Below are positions 1 through 7,550 of a stretch of 16,240 nt of DNA, one piece after another. Made by a program: the position numbers and the translations under genes. The notes beneath the pieces were generated by a model. It saw only the letters and a program-made list of their open reading frames with translations. It made no database searches and was not told where the DNA came from. Within the stretch, counting starts at the first letter, position 1. Every line of letters begins with the position of its first letter. Source of the DNA: Phycisphaerales bacterium UBA1910 (GTDB lineage Bacteria > Planctomycetota > Phycisphaerae > Phycisphaerales > UBA1924); contig DDGE01000057.1 in the NCBI GenBank assembly GCA_002337545.1, positions 73,006-89,245 of the forward strand, given 5' to 3'.

Positions 1-123
1 GACCACATGTACGAGCTGCCCGAGATGAACAACGAGGGCGTGGAGTACATGATCGATCGCCAGGCGATCGAGAACAAGACTCCGCTCAAAGATCTCAAGG
101 TCGCCAAGGCGAACTCGGCGTAA
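1..123 (+). CDS. clpX: C-terminal end of probable ClpX (ATP-dependent Clp protease ATP-binding subunit), truncated by the window
   Basis: The first 120 bases are an open frame of 40 codons ending in TAA at 121-123, with no start inside the window. The peptide contains DHMYELPEMN followed by VEYMIDRQAIE. This resembles the end of the ClpX C-terminal sensor-2 domain, where E. coli ClpX has DTMYDLPSMEDVEKVVIDE. ClpX is the AAA+ unfoldase that feeds substrates to ClpP. The last residues, KDLKVAKANSA, are not conserved in the family, so the call rests on about 25 residues. A perfect intrinsic terminator lies 22 bases after the stop, consistent with the end of a transcription unit. Another AAA+ C-terminus remains possible. 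Confidence 0.5.
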   Translation, partial: DHMYELPEMNNEGVEYMIDRQAIENKTPLKDLKVAKANSA

Positions 124-145
124 CTCATCCCGAACTCAACAGCGA

Positions 146-177
146 ACACTCCCAGTCTACCTGGGAGTGTTTTTTTA
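146..177 (+). terminator. Rho-independent terminator after the probable clpX
   Basis: The perfect 10-bp stem ACACTCCCAG / CTGGGAGTGT (146-155 and 161-170) has a five-base loop (TCTAC) and is followed directly by a run of six T (171-176). This is a textbook intrinsic terminator reading on the plus strand, 22 bases after the TAA at 121-123. It separates the upstream gene from the secreted protein gene that follows. Confidence 0.9.
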
Positions 178-183
178 TACGCA

Positions 184-210
184 TTCAGTGATCAGACTTG
201 GATCACTGAA
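184..210. other. Perfect 10-bp inverted repeat in the leader of the beta-propeller gene
   Basis: TTCAGTGATC (184-193) and GATCACTGAA (201-210) are exact reverse complements around a seven-base spacer. The arms extend imperfectly, with GCAT on the left and ATGC on the right after a three-base bulge. There is no T run on either side, so it is not a second intrinsic terminator. It lies 7 bases beyond the clpX terminator and about 140 bases before the next start codon. That position suits an operator or an RNA structure, but nothing shows which. Confidence 0.4.
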
Positions 211-348
211 CTCATGCGCCCAATGTTCCGAATCAGCTAAAAACCTGCCATTCTCCCCATTGCAAATCTCAGGTACTCATCAAATCAGGTAGCATATTTG
301 CGAGCGGCCAAGAGCAACGCTTAATAAATAGATATTGAAGGAATCGTG

Positions 349-1686
349 ATGATGTCAAATCGAATCATGTGTATCTCAAGTGCAGCCGTAGCCCTCTGCG
401 TTCTCCCGGCCGTGGGCCAAACGATCACAGAGGATTACAAGCTGCTCCGAAACTTTGGCGTGATGCATGACAACTTTGGGGATGTCGTCGCCATCGATGA
501 TGGCATCGTCGCGATCGGGGCATCGAGCGTGAGCAGCAACAGCGGCGCAGCGTATCTGTTCGACGCGGCCACAGGTTCCCTGATCTCCGCCCTTCAGACG
601 ACAAGCGGAACCCCGGAAGACCGGTTCGGGTACTCTATCGCCATCGACAACGGCATCGTCGCGATCGGTGCCGTCACGGACAGCGACAATGGAACAAGAT
701 CGGGCGCGGCGTATCTTTTCGACGCCTCTACGGGCGAACAGATCGTCAAACTCCGCGCGAGCGACGGTTCATATGATGACAACTTCGGCTGTTCCATCGC
801 CATCGACGACGGCTTCGTCGTTGTTGGGGCTTACAAAGATGCAGACAACGGCGAGGACTCTGGCTCCGCGTATGTATTCGATGCGTCTACTGGTGCTCAG
901 ATCGCCAAACTCCTGCCGGAAGACGGAAATGCCGATGCGTTCTTCGGCGACTCAGTGGATATTGACAACGGCATCGTCGCGGTGACAGCGCAGAACTACA
1001 TCGATGGCTCGGCATACCTCTTTGACGCATCAACCGGAGCGCAGCTGTTCAAACTCCTCCCCACTGACGGGGAAGCGGATGACCAGTTCGGTCACGACAT
1101 CGCCATCGAGGACAACATCGTCGCCGTGGGAGCGCCACGAGACGACGACAACAACACCGATTCTGGTTCGGTCTATCTCTTTAACGCCACAACCGGAGCC
1201 CAAGTCAAGAAACTGCTCGCCAATGACGGCGGGGTACAGGACCGCTTCGGCAGGAGCGTCGCCATCGAGAATGGGGTCGTGGCCGTCGGAGCGTGGGGCG
1301 AGTTCGATGACAACGGTGCCCACGCGGGTGCCGGGTATCTCTTCGATGTCTCCACAGGGTTGCAAATCACCAAGTTCCTCGCCAGCGACGGCGAGGAGTT
1401 CGACCACCTGGGTATCTCGATCGACATCGACAACGGCATCGTTGTCGCCGGAGCGGATGGTGACGATGACCATTCCAATGGATCAGGCGCGGCCTATCTC
1501 TTCTCCACACCCGACTTCTGCCCCGCAGACCTCAATGTCAATGGTGTATTCAACTTCTACGATGTGTCCACATACATCGCTTCGTTCATCAGCAATTACC
1601 CGCTCGCTGATCTCAACAACGACGCTCAATGGGACATCTTCGATGTCGACCTGTTCCTGGATTCAGTTGCCGCGGGTTGCCCCTGA
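349..1686 (+). CDS. Secreted seven-repeat FG-GAP-like beta-propeller protein with C-terminal dockerin-like domain
   Basis: The protein has 445 residues. It starts with an export signal (MMSNRIM, then a hydrophobic stretch ending near AVGQ). Seven repeats of roughly 45-60 residues follow. Each carries a version of FG-x-x-(V/I)-AI-(D/E)-(D/N)-GIVA(I/V)GA and then SG(A/S)AY(L/V)FDA(S/A)TG, the pattern of FG-GAP-like blades; seven copies fit one closed propeller. The last 55 residues run from CPADLN to AAGCP and contain two Asp/Asn-rich EF-hand-like loops (DLNVNGVFNFYD and DLNNDAQWDIFD). This is the 'GC-type dockerin' tail known from Phycisphaerae surface proteins. Three in-frame starts exist (GTG 346, ATG 349, ATG 352). 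GAAGGA at 337-342 is too close to GTG 346 and well spaced for ATG 349 or 352. The ligand is unknown. Its stop lies 15 bases from the stop of the convergent minus-strand gene, with no obvious terminator between them. Confidence 0.85.
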   Translation: MMSNRIMCISSAAVALCVLPAVGQTITEDYKLLRNFGVMHDNFGDVVAIDDGIVAIGASSVSSNSGAAYLFDAATGSLISALQTTSGTPEDRFGYSIAIDNGIVAIGAVTDSDNGTRSGAAYLFDASTGEQIVKLRASDGSYDDNFGCSIAIDDGFVVVGAYKDADNGEDSGSAYVFDASTGAQIAKLLPEDGNADAFFGDSVDIDNGIVAVTAQNYIDGSAYLFDASTGAQLFKLLPTDGEADDQFGHDIAIEDNIVAVGAPRDDDNNTDSGSVYLFNATTGAQVKKLLANDGGVQDRFGRSVAIENGVVAVGAWGEFDDNGAHAGAGYLFDVSTGLQITKFLASDGEEFDHLGISIDIDNGIVVAGADGDDDHSNGSGAAYLFSTPDFCPADLNVNGVFNFYDVSTYIASFISNYPLADLNNDAQWDIFDVDLFLDSVAAGCP

Positions 1687-1701
1687 TCGCGAACCAAACA
1701 C

Positions 1702-3264
1702 TCAGTTCAGCGGCGTCGCGACCTGCGCGATCACACCGCCCACCCGGACACGCGCCAACGCGTACATCCGGACCGGTGTGTCGTAGATCCCACGCAATGC
1801 CGCGGGCTCGTGCGAGATCAGGTGCATGATCGCGTCCGCGTCATCACGCGGGTCGGAACTGGGAAACTTGAGCCCGGGCTCCGCACGCAGAAGCAGACCG
1901 AAGTGCTCACGGGCCCAGCTCTGAGCCGTGTACAAACGCTCAAGGGCGGCATGACAGTCCGCATCGCAGGCGATCAGATGCAGCCGTCCCTCGCCGTCCA
2001 TCCCCATCTCAACACCCTGCGCCTTGGGGCAGCGGGTTTCGATCGGACGGATATCTTCGAGCATGGCGCACAGCCCATCACGAATATCCGGGTCGGTGAG
2101 ACCCTGATCGGTCTCGCTCTGGATGTCGAGCGATTCACTGGCGTCGTCCGTCTGGATCGGCTTGGGCGCGATCTCATCGATCGACACTGACCGCGACTCA
2201 ACAATCGCTGGTGCGTCATTGCGCGAAGCGTTGATCTCCGAACGGTGCGCGATCGCGACCAGCCCATCGATGATGTCACCGGCGTGGTGCGACTGGGTGT
2301 CTCGGAAGATGTTGGTCGTCCCTGTTGCATCGATCCGCCCCGAGCCGACGACGATCTCGACGGGTCGCTCGAGGAATGACCGGACCGCGCTCTGGAGCTT
2401 GTCCCGTGCGTCCTCACCCTGCTCTCGCGGCGATCCCATCACCGCGATCCGCATCTGCGGGGCGTCCGCATCGTCCTCGTACCGATCGTTCAGCGTGGCG
2501 TCGATCGTCTTGACAAGCCGGTACGAGGCCACAACCGCCGCCTCGTCCGCACCGGTCAGGATCGTGATCGCCCCCACCTCCGCACGATCGAGCAGCTCGG
2601 GCTCCAGCCGTTCATCGACACGCAGGACGACCCGGTCGGCATGCTCGTGGATGGTCTCCAAAGCGCTCTGCATATCGGCGCATCCCATCGCCTGCTCGGG
2701 CTCACGGCCCGTGATCAGATCGATCGAGGTGCTCCCCGACGCAGCACGAAGCAACGCGACAACCTCGCCACGCTCCTTCGCGCTCCCGCACGCATACTGG
2801 CGAGCCCAGAGCGTCGCGCGGACGGGCAGATGTCCCAGCACGATCACCTCGACCTTGGCCCGCGGCATGCGGACAAACTCCACGCCATCTTCTCGACGCT
2901 CATCCCCATCGAGCAGCTCGGCCATCAGGGCCGAGGCGTGCAGGTCCGTGGCTTCCAATGACTCGATCACACCCACTTCGGGCGGGTTCTCCTTTGCCTC
3001 GGCCGAGTCATCGATCCCGTGCGTGAGCTGCAGGACCGGCGTGTGGGTGTTGTGATCAGGTGCGCCCTCGGTGTCCGGCACACAGGGCGGCGCGAACTCC
3101 CCGTCCCCAAGGAACAGGTCCGCCAGCGCGTCATATTCATCGTGATCAATCGGAGCGAGTCGGATCGACGGGTGACCGCCTTCGCGCTCAAACCCAGCAT
3201 CGTGCGTGCTATCGCGTGTATCGTCCATGCCCTGCTCCGCGTCCGATCTCACACAGGGATCCAT
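1702..3264 (-). CDS. P-loop-less MinD/ParA-like protein of unknown function, partner of the upstream ParA
   Basis: This 520-residue acidic protein has no signal peptide or membrane segment. Residues about 135-310 look like a degenerate MinD/FlhG/ParA fold. A strand reads VEVIVLGHLPVRATLWARQYA. A later segment, ITILTGADEAAVVASYRLVKTI, matches the 'T-x-(P/A)-(E/D)-x-x-(A/S)-x-x-x-(S/A)-Y-x-L-(I/V)-K' helix of MinD-type proteins. After it come a strand RIAVMGSP and a helix of the expected spacing. No KGGxGKT Walker A motif is present, so ATP hydrolysis is unlikely. The N-terminal 130 residues and residues 310-400 look disordered. The start is ATG 3264 with AGAGG eight bases upstream; ATG 3228, preceded by GGAG, is an alternative. 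It lies 80 bases downstream of the ParA-CBM48 gene in the same orientation. The fold assignment is inferred from motifs and the function is unknown. Confidence 0.6.
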   Translation of the reverse strand: MDPCVRSDAEQGMDDTRDSTHDAGFEREGGHPSIRLAPIDHDEYDALADLFLGDGEFAPPCVPDTEGAPDHNTHTPVLQLTHGIDDSAEAKENPPEVGVIESLEATDLHASALMAELLDGDERREDGVEFVRMPRAKVEVIVLGHLPVRATLWARQYACGSAKERGEVVALLRAASGSTSIDLITGREPEQAMGCADMQSALETIHEHADRVVLRVDERLEPELLDRAEVGAITILTGADEAAVVASYRLVKTIDATLNDRYEDDADAPQMRIAVMGSPREQGEDARDKLQSAVRSFLERPVEIVVGSGRIDATGTTNIFRDTQSHHAGDIIDGLVAIAHRSEINASRNDAPAIVESRSVSIDEIAPKPIQTDDASESLDIQSETDQGLTDPDIRDGLCAMLEDIRPIETRCPKAQGVEMGMDGEGRLHLIACDADCHAALERLYTAQSWAREHFGLLLRAEPGLKFPSSDPRDDADAIMHLISHEPAALRGIYDTPVRMYALARVRVGGVIAQVATPLN

Positions 3265-3310
3265 CCCCGTTGCCTCTCGTCAGATCGAATGATTTGTTCA
3301 GACAAGGTTC

Positions 3311-3340
3311 AGTATAGTGCCCAAGATCCGCCAACGCGAA
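3311..3340 (-). promoter_or_regulatory. Possible sigma70-type promoter for the P-loop-less MinD-like gene
   Basis: On the minus strand, TATACT (3311-3316 on the plus strand as AGTATA) matches the -10 consensus at five of six bases. It lies 18 bases from a weak -35-like TTCGCG (3335-3340). Transcription would begin about 40 bases before ATG 3264. The gene could therefore be read separately from the ParA gene even though both point the same way. The weak -35 keeps this tentative. Confidence 0.3.
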
Positions 3341-3344
3341 CCGT

Positions 3345-4814
3345 TTACGAGAGCTTGAACCTGTTGTTCCGCCCGCCCATCCCGTTATCCACGAGATCCG
3401 GGTTGTATGAATCGAGTACCCACTGCCCATCCACAACGAGCTTGTAGGAATAATCGCCGGGCAACATCTTCAGGTGCAACTCGTACACCCCCAGCGCCTC
3501 ATTCAAGCTCATCTTGGTTCCGCTCGGGTCCCAACCATTGAAGTCGCCAGCGATCTCGATCCGGTTCCCGATCGACCCGGGTTGCACGAACAGGACCCCC
3601 GTGGAGCTCCGACGCACCCCGAAGAGGTGGCGAACCCGCGTGATCTCCATCCCCTTGGGCTTGGTGCCGGGCTCAAGGACCCGGTCGTCTCGAACCTCCA
3701 CCGCCACGGGCTTGTGCGGCATCAAGGACCGTTTCAGCGGCTCCGGCTTCGATTCCAACGCGACCGCCGAAGGCACGCTCGTTTTTGCTTCGCTCGTCTG
3801 CATCGTGCGCGCCCGCATGGCGAGTTCCTGGGCCCGGCTCAGCGATCCGTCCGATGCACCGCCATGGATCCCCAGATTCGCCGCGGCGATCTGCACCCGT
3901 GCTGAAGCCCCCGCAAGGGTCGGCTCCGGCTGCCCGAGCCCCATGGGCATGTCTTCCTCGCCCGGTTCCGGACGCTCGACGCTCGCGTGCTCGACAAGCC
4001 ACTCGCACAGTGAACGGTAATCCTCGGCCCCCATGGAATCCGCGGCGTACTCATCGATCGGTTGCCCGAACGAGGCCGCCTCCTTGAGCGCATGGTCGTA
4101 GCGGATCACCACCGGGATCATCCCGCTGCCGAACCGATCACGCAGATCGTCGAGCAAGTCTCGCGCGAGCGGTTGCTGCGGATCGTGCATCGTCGCCAGC
4201 AATCGCGGATGGATCCGCATGCCGATCCGACGCGCAATCGATCGTGTCGTCTGCACCTGCTTCGCCGCACCCTTGAGCGAGAAGAAGCTTGTTTCCACCG
4301 GGATCAGCACCTCACGCCCCGCGGCGATCGCGTTGTACGACAACAAACCAATCGATGGTGGGCAATCGATCACACACGCGTCGTAGATGCTGCGCGGTTC
4401 GTGCGAGATGCGAACATCGTCTTCCGAATCAGCATTTGGCGATGAATCTCGCGTCAGGCGTGCGAGCACGCTCCGCAATCGCTTTTCTTTGTCTTCCTGA
4501 TCCGCAAGGCCCCCACCCGACGCCTCGATCCCCGCGAGCTTCATCCGCGATGGCAGCAGGTCCAGATTCCGACTGACATGCCAGATGAACCGGTCGCGGT
4601 TGAGTTCTGCATCCACCGGCAAGCGGAGTGCATCAGAGACATCCAGGTCCAGACGCTCCTCAGGGATGCCGAGCCCAGCAGCACAATGCGATTGCGGATC
4701 CAGATCCACGAGCAGCGTCCGACACCCCGCCCGAGCGAACGCCGCCGCGAGGTTGATCGCCGTTGTGGTCTTACCACAACCGCCTTTTTGATTGATGACG
4801 GTGAAAGTGCGCAC
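3345..4814 (-). CDS. ParA-family ATPase fused to a C-terminal glycogen-binding (CBM48/AMPK-beta-like) domain
   Basis: The protein has 489 residues. Residues 1 to about 275 are a complete ParA/Soj-type ATPase: deviant Walker A KGGCGKTT at 10-17, LLVDLDPQ at 34-41, and Walker B CVIDCPPS around 147-154. ParA proteins form ATP-dependent, often DNA-bound, gradients that position cargo. Residues 276-394 form a variable linker. Residues 395-489 resemble the glycogen-binding domain of AMPK beta subunits: IEIAGDFNGWD (FNGW at 425-428), GVYELHLKMLPGDYSYKLVVDG (453-464 region), W465 and a final NPDLVDN segment. No ParB gene is adjacent, so it is an orphan ParA. The start is GTG 4814, with GGAG nine bases upstream and the first residues matching a ParA N-terminus. 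It follows aroB by 146 bases. A role in positioning glycogen or another glucan body is inference from the fusion alone. Confidence 0.85.
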   Translation of the reverse strand: MRTFTVINQKGGCGKTTTAINLAAAFARAGCRTLLVDLDPQSHCAAGLGIPEERLDLDVSDALRLPVDAELNRDRFIWHVSRNLDLLPSRMKLAGIEASGGGLADQEDKEKRLRSVLARLTRDSSPNADSEDDVRISHEPRSIYDACVIDCPPSIGLLSYNAIAAGREVLIPVETSFFSLKGAAKQVQTTRSIARRIGMRIHPRLLATMHDPQQPLARDLLDDLRDRFGSGMIPVVIRYDHALKEAASFGQPIDEYAADSMGAEDYRSLCEWLVEHASVERPEPGEEDMPMGLGQPEPTLAGASARVQIAAANLGIHGGASDGSLSRAQELAMRARTMQTSEAKTSVPSAVALESKPEPLKRSLMPHKPVAVEVRDDRVLEPGTKPKGMEITRVRHLFGVRRSSTGVLFVQPGSIGNRIEIAGDFNGWDPSGTKMSLNEALGVYELHLKMLPGDYSYKLVVDGQWVLDSYNPDLVDNGMGGRNNRFKLS

Positions 4815-4950
4815 TGCAGGGGACTCCGTAGAAAACTCACGAAAGCCACTCCGCCCCCGCGAGTCTCCGTTTTTATCGGAGCCGATGACTGTAGAACTGT
4901 AATAAACACCTATCTTGACACAGTTTCGGGTACGATTTGGGTGAATCCAC

Positions 4951-4969
4951 GCACCCTGCTTCAGGGTGC
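4951..4969 (-). terminator. Hairpin overlapping the aroB stop codon, possible terminator
   Basis: GCACCCTG (4951-4958) and CAGGGTGC (4962-4969) form a perfect 8-bp stem with a three-base loop, and the TGA of aroB (4961-4963) lies inside it. No T run follows on the minus strand, so it is not a standard intrinsic terminator. Its position at the end of the five-gene run suggests an attenuating or 3'-end-protecting role before the ParA gene. Confidence 0.35.
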
Positions 4970-6148
4970 AAAGGCCCGAATCGAATCGATCCCCACGAGC
5001 AAACCCGACTCGTCAGCGTCGCTCACGATCGAGCATTTGCCCGAGCCGGTGGGAAGAATCACACGAAGCGAGCCCCCCGCGGCCTTCTTGTCGTGCCCCA
5101 TCCGCTCGATCAAGCTGCCCGTGCCCGGCAACCCCGCAACACGCGTCGGCAGCCCCACCGCTCCGAGCATCTCGCGTAATCGATCAGCGACCGACTCGGC
5201 GCACATCCCCAACGCCACAGAGGCCGAGCAGGCACAGCACATGCCCAGCGCGACCGCCTCGCCGTGATGCAGGGGGGCGTCCGCGGGATCACCGCTCGCG
5301 GAGATACCCTCAAGCGTCTCGATGGCGTGTCCGAAAGTGTGGCCGAAGTTTAGAAGCATCCGACCGCCGCTCTTCGCGTCGGGCGACTCCCGTTCGTCAC
5401 CCATCACGACACTCGCCTTGAGCCCGACATTCCGAGCCACGAGCTGATCGATCGTGTCCGGATCAAAGCTCGCGATCGAGTCCAGGTGCGTCACCATCCA
5501 GTCGAGCAACGCGCAATGGACTTCGTCCTCATCCGGAACGCTCTTGCAGATCATCGCGTGCTTCACGCACTCCGCGAGACCGCAACGGCGCTGCCGATCA
5601 TCCAGCGAATCCAGCAGCTCGGTGTCCGCGACCACCAGCGTCGGCTGATGGAACGCACCGACCATGTTCTTGTACAGGTCCCCGTTGACCGAGAGGTTCA
5701 CGCCGGTTTTGCCGCCGACGGAAGCGTCCACCATTGAGAGCAGTGTGCTCGGGCACTGGATCACCGGGACCCCACGCTGGTAACTCGCCGCCACATACCC
5801 GGCGATATCACCGACCACGCCGCCGCCCAACGCGAGCACGGCGTCAACACGAGTCATCCCGAACCGGACCGCCTCGACCAGCAGGTCTCGGATTGTTTCC
5901 ATGTTCTTGATGGATTCGGAGGGCGTGATCTCGCAGACATGCGTCTCGAAACCCTCACGGCTCAGATCCTCGACGAGCATCTGTTCGAAGCGCTCGGGCA
6001 CGCCCGTGTCCCGCACGATCAGTACCCGTGAAGACCGCTGCCCGAGTAGCAGTCGTGCCGCCGAGCCCACGCCGCCTAATGCGCCTCGCCCGATCCGAAC
6101 CTCGTAGGCGTGCGACGCGAGATCAACATCGACGATCCGCTCGCTCAT
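4961..6148 (-). CDS. aroB: 3-dehydroquinate synthase
   Basis: AroB converts DAHP to 3-dehydroquinate, the second step of the shikimate pathway, using NAD and a divalent metal in the cytoplasm. The 395-residue protein carries the family signatures in order: the NAD-binding LALGGGVVGDIAGY (106-118), CPSTLLSMVDASVGGKTGVN (132-151), GLAECVKHA with the metal-ligand Glu193, LNFGHTFGHAIE with metal-ligand His270, and HHGEAVALGM with metal-ligand His295. All three metal ligands are present, so it should be active. It is some 30 residues longer than E. coli AroB, mostly in loops. Its ATG overlaps the stop of rsfS by four bases (ATGA), which implies translational coupling. It is the last gene of the overlapping run that begins with lpxA. 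Confidence 0.97.
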   Translation of the reverse strand: MSERIVDVDLASHAYEVRIGRGALGGVGSAARLLLGQRSSRVLIVRDTGVPERFEQMLVEDLSREGFETHVCEITPSESIKNMETIRDLLVEAVRFGMTRVDAVLALGGGVVGDIAGYVAASYQRGVPVIQCPSTLLSMVDASVGGKTGVNLSVNGDLYKNMVGAFHQPTLVVADTELLDSLDDRQRRCGLAECVKHAMICKSVPDEDEVHCALLDWMVTHLDSIASFDPDTIDQLVARNVGLKASVVMGDERESPDAKSGGRMLLNFGHTFGHAIETLEGISASGDPADAPLHHGEAVALGMCCACSASVALGMCAESVADRLREMLGAVGLPTRVAGLPGTGSLIERMGHDKKAAGGSLRVILPTGSGKCSIVSDADESGLLVGIDSIRAFAP

Positions 6149-6636
6149 CCGTCGATGCCCGGACGCTTCCGTTCACTTGGCGGGACCTGCACACGCGTGC
6201 TGTTGGCCCACAGCGACTCGAGGTCGTAGTGCGATCGTGCGTTTGGCTCGAAGAGGTGGACCACGACATCGACGAAGTCGGCGAGCAGCCACATCGACCG
6301 CTCGTCGCTGGAGATCGCGAACGCCTGCGTCCCGGCCTCCTTCGCCAGATCGTTTATGTTCTCAAGCGAGCTCTTCATCTGACGCGCCGAGGTGCCCGAC
6401 CCGATGACGATGAACCCCGTGACGGGTGAGATCCCCGTCACATCGAGAACCACCACATCGGTGCACTTGTCGTCCGTGAGGGACTGCGCCGCGTGGATCG
6501 CGAATGCCTTCGCTGCGTCCTGATCGAGAATTCGCGCACCGCTCGAAGCCGTAGCCCCGATCGTCTGAGGCGAAACCGATCCATTCTGACCGTTGTGTGT
6601 ATCTTCACTCATCAACAGATGGTAGCGCCCGCTCAC
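6145..6636 (-). CDS. rsfS: Ribosomal silencing factor RsfS
   Basis: RsfS (Iojap/YbeB family) binds ribosomal protein L14 and blocks joining of the 30S and 50S subunits when nutrients are short. The core from about residue 40 shows the family pattern: VVVLDVTGISPVTGFIVIGSG (61-81), then ARQMKSSLENI, and WLLADFVDVVVHLFEP...RSHYDLESLW (116-143). The first 38 residues are a non-conserved, probably flexible extension. Two starts are possible. GTG 6636 overlaps the methyltransferase stop as GTGA, and ATG 6612 gives 155 residues. Neither has a clear ribosome binding site, so coupling to the upstream gene favours 6636. In many bacteria rsfS sits beside nadD; here it sits between a methyltransferase gene and aroB. 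Confidence 0.93.
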   Translation of the reverse strand: MSGRYHLLMSEDTHNGQNGSVSPQTIGATASSGARILDQDAAKAFAIHAAQSLTDDKCTDVVVLDVTGISPVTGFIVIGSGTSARQMKSSLENINDLAKEAGTQAFAISSDERSMWLLADFVDVVVHLFEPNARSHYDLESLWANSTRVQVPPSERKRPGIDG

Positions 6637-7550
6637 GCGCCCGCACCGTCGGAATCCTGCGAATCACGCGTTCCCTTGGGCTTCTCGGGTTTCCCGGCCA
6701 TCATCCCCACCCAGCCGAGCACCGGGTCGGGGCCCAGGCGGGTCATCCCCTCCGCTCCGAGACCCGCGAGCCGACGCTCGTACGCTTCGCAATCCATCTC
6801 ATCCGTGCTCACCAGCACCACGCTCCCGCCATCGGCGATCACGCGCCAGATCTCGGTGATGGCCCGCGATCGGCTCGGATCATCGGGCGCATCGCGGAAC
6901 AGATCGAACACCACCGCCGCACGGAAGGCCCCGTCCAACTCGCCTGAGAGGGTGTCGAGCCAGCCCAGCTCGTACGCCAGATGATTTGCTCGATAGCGTT
7001 GACGCGCGTACCGGATCGATTCGCCGTCCCTGTTGATCGCGATCACGCCGCCCGATGGACCGACCCAATGGGCAAGCTCGGCACTCCCGGCACCGGTCCC
7101 GCACCCCAGATCGAGCACACGGTCTCCCGGGCGGACGACCCCACGCAAGGCCCGCACGAACTGCACGCGGGGATCATGACCAAGATCCGCGTACCGGCGG
7201 CGGTGCGTAAACCGGATCTGCATCCCATCCCGATGCGCGTGCTGCGCCCCCTCGAGATCCCCCACCGGGATGGGAAACCGGACCGCGTATTCCTTGACCC
7301 CGGGGCCTGTCTCGCTCAACGCTCGGCGAAGGGACACCCCGCTGAGTTCGCGATAGACCACACCACCAACAACGATCCGGCGACGGGAGAACCCCATCGC
7401 CCTCCAGGCGCGACGCAGCCGTGAACGAAGACGCCCCAGCGCTCGCTCGGCATTTCCGCCGCGATGCGAGCGCTGGCGGGCTCGACGCTGCGACTCGCGC
7501 TCGCCCCAGGACAACGGGCGATGCCCATCCCCTCGCTCGGATTTGCTCAT
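6633..7550 (-). CDS. SAM-dependent class I methyltransferase, substrate unknown
   Basis: The 305-residue product has a Rossmann-type methyltransferase core. Motif I is DRVLDLGCGTGAGSAEL (about 143-159), followed by GGVIAINRDGESIRYAR with the acidic residue after strand 2, then a strand/acidic motif AAVVFDLFRDAPDD and WRVIADGGSVVLVS. The first 60 residues are very rich in arginine (RRARQRSHR, LGRLRSRLRRAWRAMGFSRRR), which could bind RNA or the ribosome, but this is a guess. The open frame extends back to 7742, deep inside the upstream gene. ATG 7550 is chosen because it gives the same four-base ATGA overlap seen at other junctions of this run. Nothing in the sequence identifies the methyl acceptor. 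Confidence 0.8.
   Translation of the reverse strand: MSKSERGDGHRPLSWGERESQRRARQRSHRGGNAERALGRLRSRLRRAWRAMGFSRRRIVVGGVVYRELSGVSLRRALSETGPGVKEYAVRFPIPVGDLEGAQHAHRDGMQIRFTHRRRYADLGHDPRVQFVRALRGVVRPGDRVLDLGCGTGAGSAELAHWVGPSGGVIAINRDGESIRYARQRYRANHLAYELGWLDTLSGELDGAFRAAVVFDLFRDAPDDPSRSRAITEIWRVIADGGSVVLVSTDEMDCEAYERRLAGLGAEGMTRLGPDPVLGWVGMMAGKPEKPKGTRDSQDSDGAGA

Noticed and set aside
2123..3055. A 310-residue plus-strand open frame opposite the MinD-like gene
   Set aside because: Its Ser/Arg-rich translation has no recognisable domain. The minus-strand frame has MinD-like motifs, a ribosome binding site and operon-like context.
4915..4936. TTGACA followed by TACGAT on the plus strand as a promoter
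   Set aside because: The spacing is only 10 bases and the first plus-strand gene downstream is 5 kb away; both flanking genes are on the minus strand.
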